A DNA stretch of 9,364 nt from an uncultured Bacteroidota bacterium (lineage in GTDB: Bacteria > Bacteroidota > Bacteroidia > Chitinophagales > Chitinophagaceae): positions 1 through 9,364 of the forward strand of contig CAMLEX010000145.1 of NCBI GenBank assembly GCA_946479055.1. The letters are read 5' to 3'. This document shows positions 7,272 through 9,364 of this stretch, piece after piece. Numbering within the stretch: position 1 is the first letter of the stretch; every line of letters starts with the position of its first letter. A model generated the notes under the pieces. The model did not search any database and was not told where the DNA came from. It was given only the letters and a program-made list of their open reading frames with translations. The translations under genes and the position numbers were made by a program.

Positions 7272-7299
7272 GTTGGAAATCACCGTTTATAAGGACTAA

Positions 7300-8181
7300 C
7301 TAAGGCAAAAGAATAATTTTCTCGTAGCTATTCCATTTTAATAAAGCCTTGTTATCACACTCACCATTATTAGGAATACCATAATCGAGTGAAAACTCAT
7401 AAGTACCAACTTTTACAATTAGAGTTCCTTCACTGATCCAGGCACAACTAACCTTTTTAATCAAAGCATCTTTTGTATTGATCGCAATAACAACACCGTT
7501 CTTAAAAGTTGTTTTTGATTGTCCCTCTATTGAATAGACATCATCGCTTATTTCATCAGTAACTCCACCGGCTATTTGCGTTATATATTTAAGCTTCTCA
7601 TACGTATAACTTCTACCATTGGGATATGTTACTTTGCCATTGGTAACCTGAACAGAAAATTTGATATTTCCGTTTTCGCTAAGGTTGGTGATCACTTTTG
7701 TTCCTTCTACTTTAACACGGCCTACCTGGAAGTCGACCAACGTAACCGTCACAACAGATCCGGAGTGACGAATCGGGCCTGTAAAATGCAACACAATCTT
7801 TCCTTTTCTGAATTTGCCATCAGGGCATATCTCTCCTTGTCCAAAATCAACAGTTACAGTTTTGGGATAGGTATTATCATCAGGAGTAACTGTTATTACA
7901 GCATTAGCTCCGATGCGCAAGCGTAATCTTAAAAATGGAAAAGGACGGAGACCTTCTCCCCTTCCTGCACTAATGATTCCTTCTTCATCAGCTGTAGTCA
8001 TACTGATGTCCTGTATATCATCATAGCTGGCTTCAGCTTCCATGCCTTCAGCGGAATATTCCTTTGCTTCCGTTTCGGTTACCGCTGGGGTTTCAGTCTT
8101 TTCCTTTTTACAGGAGAAAATAAAAACAGCCAGGAATAAGATGGCCGCTAATGCAACCCGGTTAATTGATAAAAGTTTCAT
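7300..8181 (-). CDS. hypothetical lipoprotein, unnamed Bacteroidota family
   Basis: This 293-residue protein has a lipoprotein signal, MKLLSINRVALAAILFLAVFIFSC, with the lipidated Cys at 24 followed by KKEK. A low-complexity acidic stretch (about 25-70, rich in Glu, Thr and Ala) follows as a likely linker from the membrane. The remainder is predicted beta-rich: TVTVDFGQGEICPDGKFRKGKIVLHFTG (108-135), VDFQVGRVKVEGTKVITN (149-166), VTNGKVTYPNGRSYTYEK (179-196), ISDDVYSIEG (211-220) and a C-terminal DYGIPNNGECDNKALLKW (266-283). Cysteines at 119, 246 and 275 could be structural or form a disulfide. I recognise the pattern as a recurrent Bacteroidota lipoprotein type but know no name or function. 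It is a single-gene unit, divergent from the CPBP gene and closed by its own terminator. Confidence 0.85.
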   Translation of the reverse strand: MKLLSINRVALAAILFLAVFIFSCKKEKTETPAVTETEAKEYSAEGMEAEASYDDIQDISMTTADEEGIISAGRGEGLRPFPFLRLRLRIGANAVITVTPDDNTYPKTVTVDFGQGEICPDGKFRKGKIVLHFTGPIRHSGSVVTVTLVDFQVGRVKVEGTKVITNLSENGNIKFSVQVTNGKVTYPNGRSYTYEKLKYITQIAGGVTDEISDDVYSIEGQSKTTFKNGVVIAINTKDALIKKVSCAWISEGTLIVKVGTYEFSLDYGIPNNGECDNKALLKWNSYEKIILLP

Positions 8182-8285
8182 GATTTTAATTCGATTAGGG
8201 TTTAGGTAGATAAATACGTTTATTTGGAACTGTTAAAAACATTAAAGTTTAATGCTCCGTTATATTTTTTATTTTGCCTTCCCAA

Positions 8286-9203
8286 ATGAAGGAAATCCTT
8301 GGCTTTATAAAAACGTATTATCACGAGGTAAATAAACTTATCCTTGCCTTTTGCACGATTTTCATCGCTGTTTTGATCTGGCTGAATTACCAGCATCAGC
8401 TCGAATACAGGCTCATCAATAAAGCCGGGCCATTCTTTACCGGTATCACAGGTCATTTTCTGATCTACCTGGTTGCCTTTTTTATTCCTCATCTCCTTTT
8501 ACTTTTAAAAAGGAAAAAGAATTATTCTCCCAATCCGGGTTTCTGGATTTGCCTTTTAGCAGCGCCACTCATTTTTGCAGTTAAGGTGAGCATGGATACA
8601 AACCTCAATGTTTCTATGAACAGCCATTGGAACAATTATTGGAATGATATTATTTACTGGCCGCTACGAACGATAATGATGGTTTCTGTTTTAGGAATAT
8701 GCTGGATACTGTTTCATAAAAAAGATACATTTTATGGTCTTTCAGCAAAAAAATTTAACTACTCGCCTTACCTTATTATGCTGCTTATCATGATGCCACT
8801 GATAGTTGCGGCTTCGACACAACCGGATTTTCTTTCAACCTATCCGAAAATGAAAATGATTCTGCCTTTGCCTGATAATGCAAATCCTGGTTGGTTTTAT
8901 AAACTGCTTTTCCAGCTTTCTTATGGCAGTGATTTTTTTTCTATTGAAATTTTCTTTCGTGGGTTTCTGATCATTGGTTTCATGAAATGGGCGGGCAAAG
9001 ATGCTATCCTGCCAATGGCTTGTTTTTATTGCACTATCCATTTTGGCAAACCTCAGGGTGAATGTATCAGTTCCTATTTTGGTGGGCTTTTGTTGGGAAT
9101 TGTTTCTTATAACACAAGATCTATTTACGGCGGGCTGATGGTACATCTGGGTATTGCGTGGCTGATGGAAGTGGGTGGGTATATAGGGAATCTGTTCAAA
9201 TGA
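8286..9203 (+). CDS. CPBP family intramembrane metalloprotease-like protein (divergent motif 1)
   Basis: This is a polytopic inner-membrane protein of 305 residues with about seven or eight hydrophobic segments (for example LILAFCTIFIAVLIWL, FLIYLVAFFIPHLLLLL, LIMLLIMMPLIVAAS). The C-terminal third carries the CPBP (CAAX protease/bacteriocin-processing, Rce1-like) motifs, numbered from ATG 8286: motif 1 IEIFFRG (220-226), motif 2 FYCTIHFGKPQGE (247-259, His252) and motif 3 HLGIAW (His287 onward). Motif 1 is normally EExxxR; here the first Glu is Ile and only Glu221 and Arg225 remain. Related Bacteroidota proteins may share this pattern, so it may be a subfamily with altered chemistry rather than a broken gene. 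The frame extends to a TTG at 8274, but ATG 8286 is the likelier start. The substrate is unknown. The gene converges on the RNase P RNA gene. Confidence 0.87.
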   Translation: MKEILGFIKTYYHEVNKLILAFCTIFIAVLIWLNYQHQLEYRLINKAGPFFTGITGHFLIYLVAFFIPHLLLLLKRKKNYSPNPGFWICLLAAPLIFAVKVSMDTNLNVSMNSHWNNYWNDIIYWPLRTIMMVSVLGICWILFHKKDTFYGLSAKKFNYSPYLIMLLIMMPLIVAASTQPDFLSTYPKMKMILPLPDNANPGWFYKLLFQLSYGSDFFSIEIFFRGFLIIGFMKWAGKDAILPMACFYCTIHFGKPQGECISSYFGGLLLGIVSYNTRSIYGGLMVHLGIAWLMEVGGYIGNLFK

Positions 9204-9204
9204 G

Positions 9205-9228
9205 TTACCGGTTTCCTGTTACCGGTAA
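9205..9228 (+). terminator. inverted repeat just after CPBP gene, possible terminator
   Basis: TTACCGGT (9205-9212) and ACCGGTAA (9221-9228) form an 8-base perfect stem with an 8-base loop, beginning two bases after the CPBP stop codon. The word TTACCGGT is also a direct repeat here because its core ACCGGT is self-complementary. No T-tract follows, so a standard intrinsic terminator is not supported. Its position and stability still suggest a 3' end structure. Confidence 0.4.
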
Positions 9229-9265
9229 TTGAAACAGCAAACCGGGAACTATTTATAAATGGCGA

Positions 9266-9298
9266 TGCCGGTCAATTACCTAATGTAAAAGACCGGCA
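9266..9298 (-). terminator. inverted repeat downstream of RNase P RNA, possible terminator
   Basis: TGCCGGTC (9266-9273) and GACCGGCA (9291-9298) are perfect 8-base complements separated by 17 bases. Read on the minus strand, the stem lies about 14 bases beyond the probable 3' end of the RNase P RNA. The following sequence (TCGCCATTTATAAAT) is only weakly T-rich. It could be the terminator or a 3' processing boundary for that RNA. Confidence 0.4.
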
Positions 9299-9311
9299 CC
9301 GTGTTAATCAG

Positions 9312-9364
9312 TTACTACAAGCCTGTAAGCCGGATCCTGTCCTTGTCTCCTTCGTCAAACTCAG
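9312..9364 (-). ncRNA. rnpB: RNase P RNA, 3' end only (partial)
   Basis: The plus strand reads GTAAGCCGGATCCTGT at 9325-9340. This is the reverse complement of ACAGGATCCGGCTTAC, which corresponds to the conserved 3' segment of bacterial class A RNase P RNA (ACAGAACCCGGCTTAT in Escherichia coli). About a dozen bases of 3' flank (AGGCTTGTAGTAA) would pair with the RNA's 5' end in helix P1, which lies outside the window. RNase P RNA is the catalytic subunit that removes 5' leaders from pre-tRNAs. Only about 50 of an expected 350-400 bases are present, the 3' boundary is approximate, and the call rests on one conserved block. Confidence 0.75.

Noticed and set aside
8182..8285. Possible -7 elements (TATATTTT, TACGTTTA) in the divergent gap between the lipoprotein and CPBP genes.
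   Set aside because: Both are one-mismatch matches without -33 partners. Divergent promoters must exist here, but the sequence does not single them out.

Overview
The window looks like chromosomal DNA from a member of the Bacteroidota, plausibly a Chitinophagaceae-like lineage. The grounds are AT-rich DNA, genes without Shine-Dalgarno sequences, a TAnnTTTG-type promoter element, two lipoproteins with SC-K/S-rich lipoboxes, and families typical of this phylum (DUF5686 outer-membrane protein, phytase-like esterase lipoprotein). The genus is an inference.

Layout. Positions 1-6440 carry four minus-strand genes, read from right to left: an esterase-like/phytase-like lipoprotein (6440-5286), a penicillin-acylase-family Ntn hydrolase (5173-2732), a small four-helix membrane protein (2662-2315) and a DUF5686 outer-membrane protein with an N-terminal carboxypeptidase-regulatory-like domain (2161 to beyond the left edge). 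Gaps of about 112, 69 and 153 bases separate them, so they could be partly co-transcribed. Positions 6554-7123 encode a short AlkD-like DNA alkylation repair protein on the plus strand, divergent from the phytase-like gene. A minus-strand lipoprotein of unnamed family (8181-7300) ends at a good intrinsic terminator. A divergent plus-strand CPBP-family membrane protein follows (8286-9203). The right edge (about 9312-9364) holds the 3' end of what looks like the RNase P RNA gene on the minus strand.

How the genes relate. Most of the proteins are envelope proteins: outer membrane, lipoprotein, periplasmic hydrolase and inner membrane. No sequence evidence ties them into one pathway. I see no transposase, integrase, CRISPR array, tRNA, toxin-antitoxin pair or defence cassette, and the region reads as ordinary core or near-core chromosome.

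The most unusual signals are non-coding. Two degenerate 7-base tandem arrays with different words each begin exactly at the TAG stop codon of a minus-strand gene. Related short-word repeats sit in other gaps. A perfect 10-base dyad overlaps both a consensus -7 promoter element and the start codon of the phytase-like lipoprotein gene. Two inverted repeats lie in the convergent gap before the RNase P RNA. No clear undescribed multi-gene system was found.
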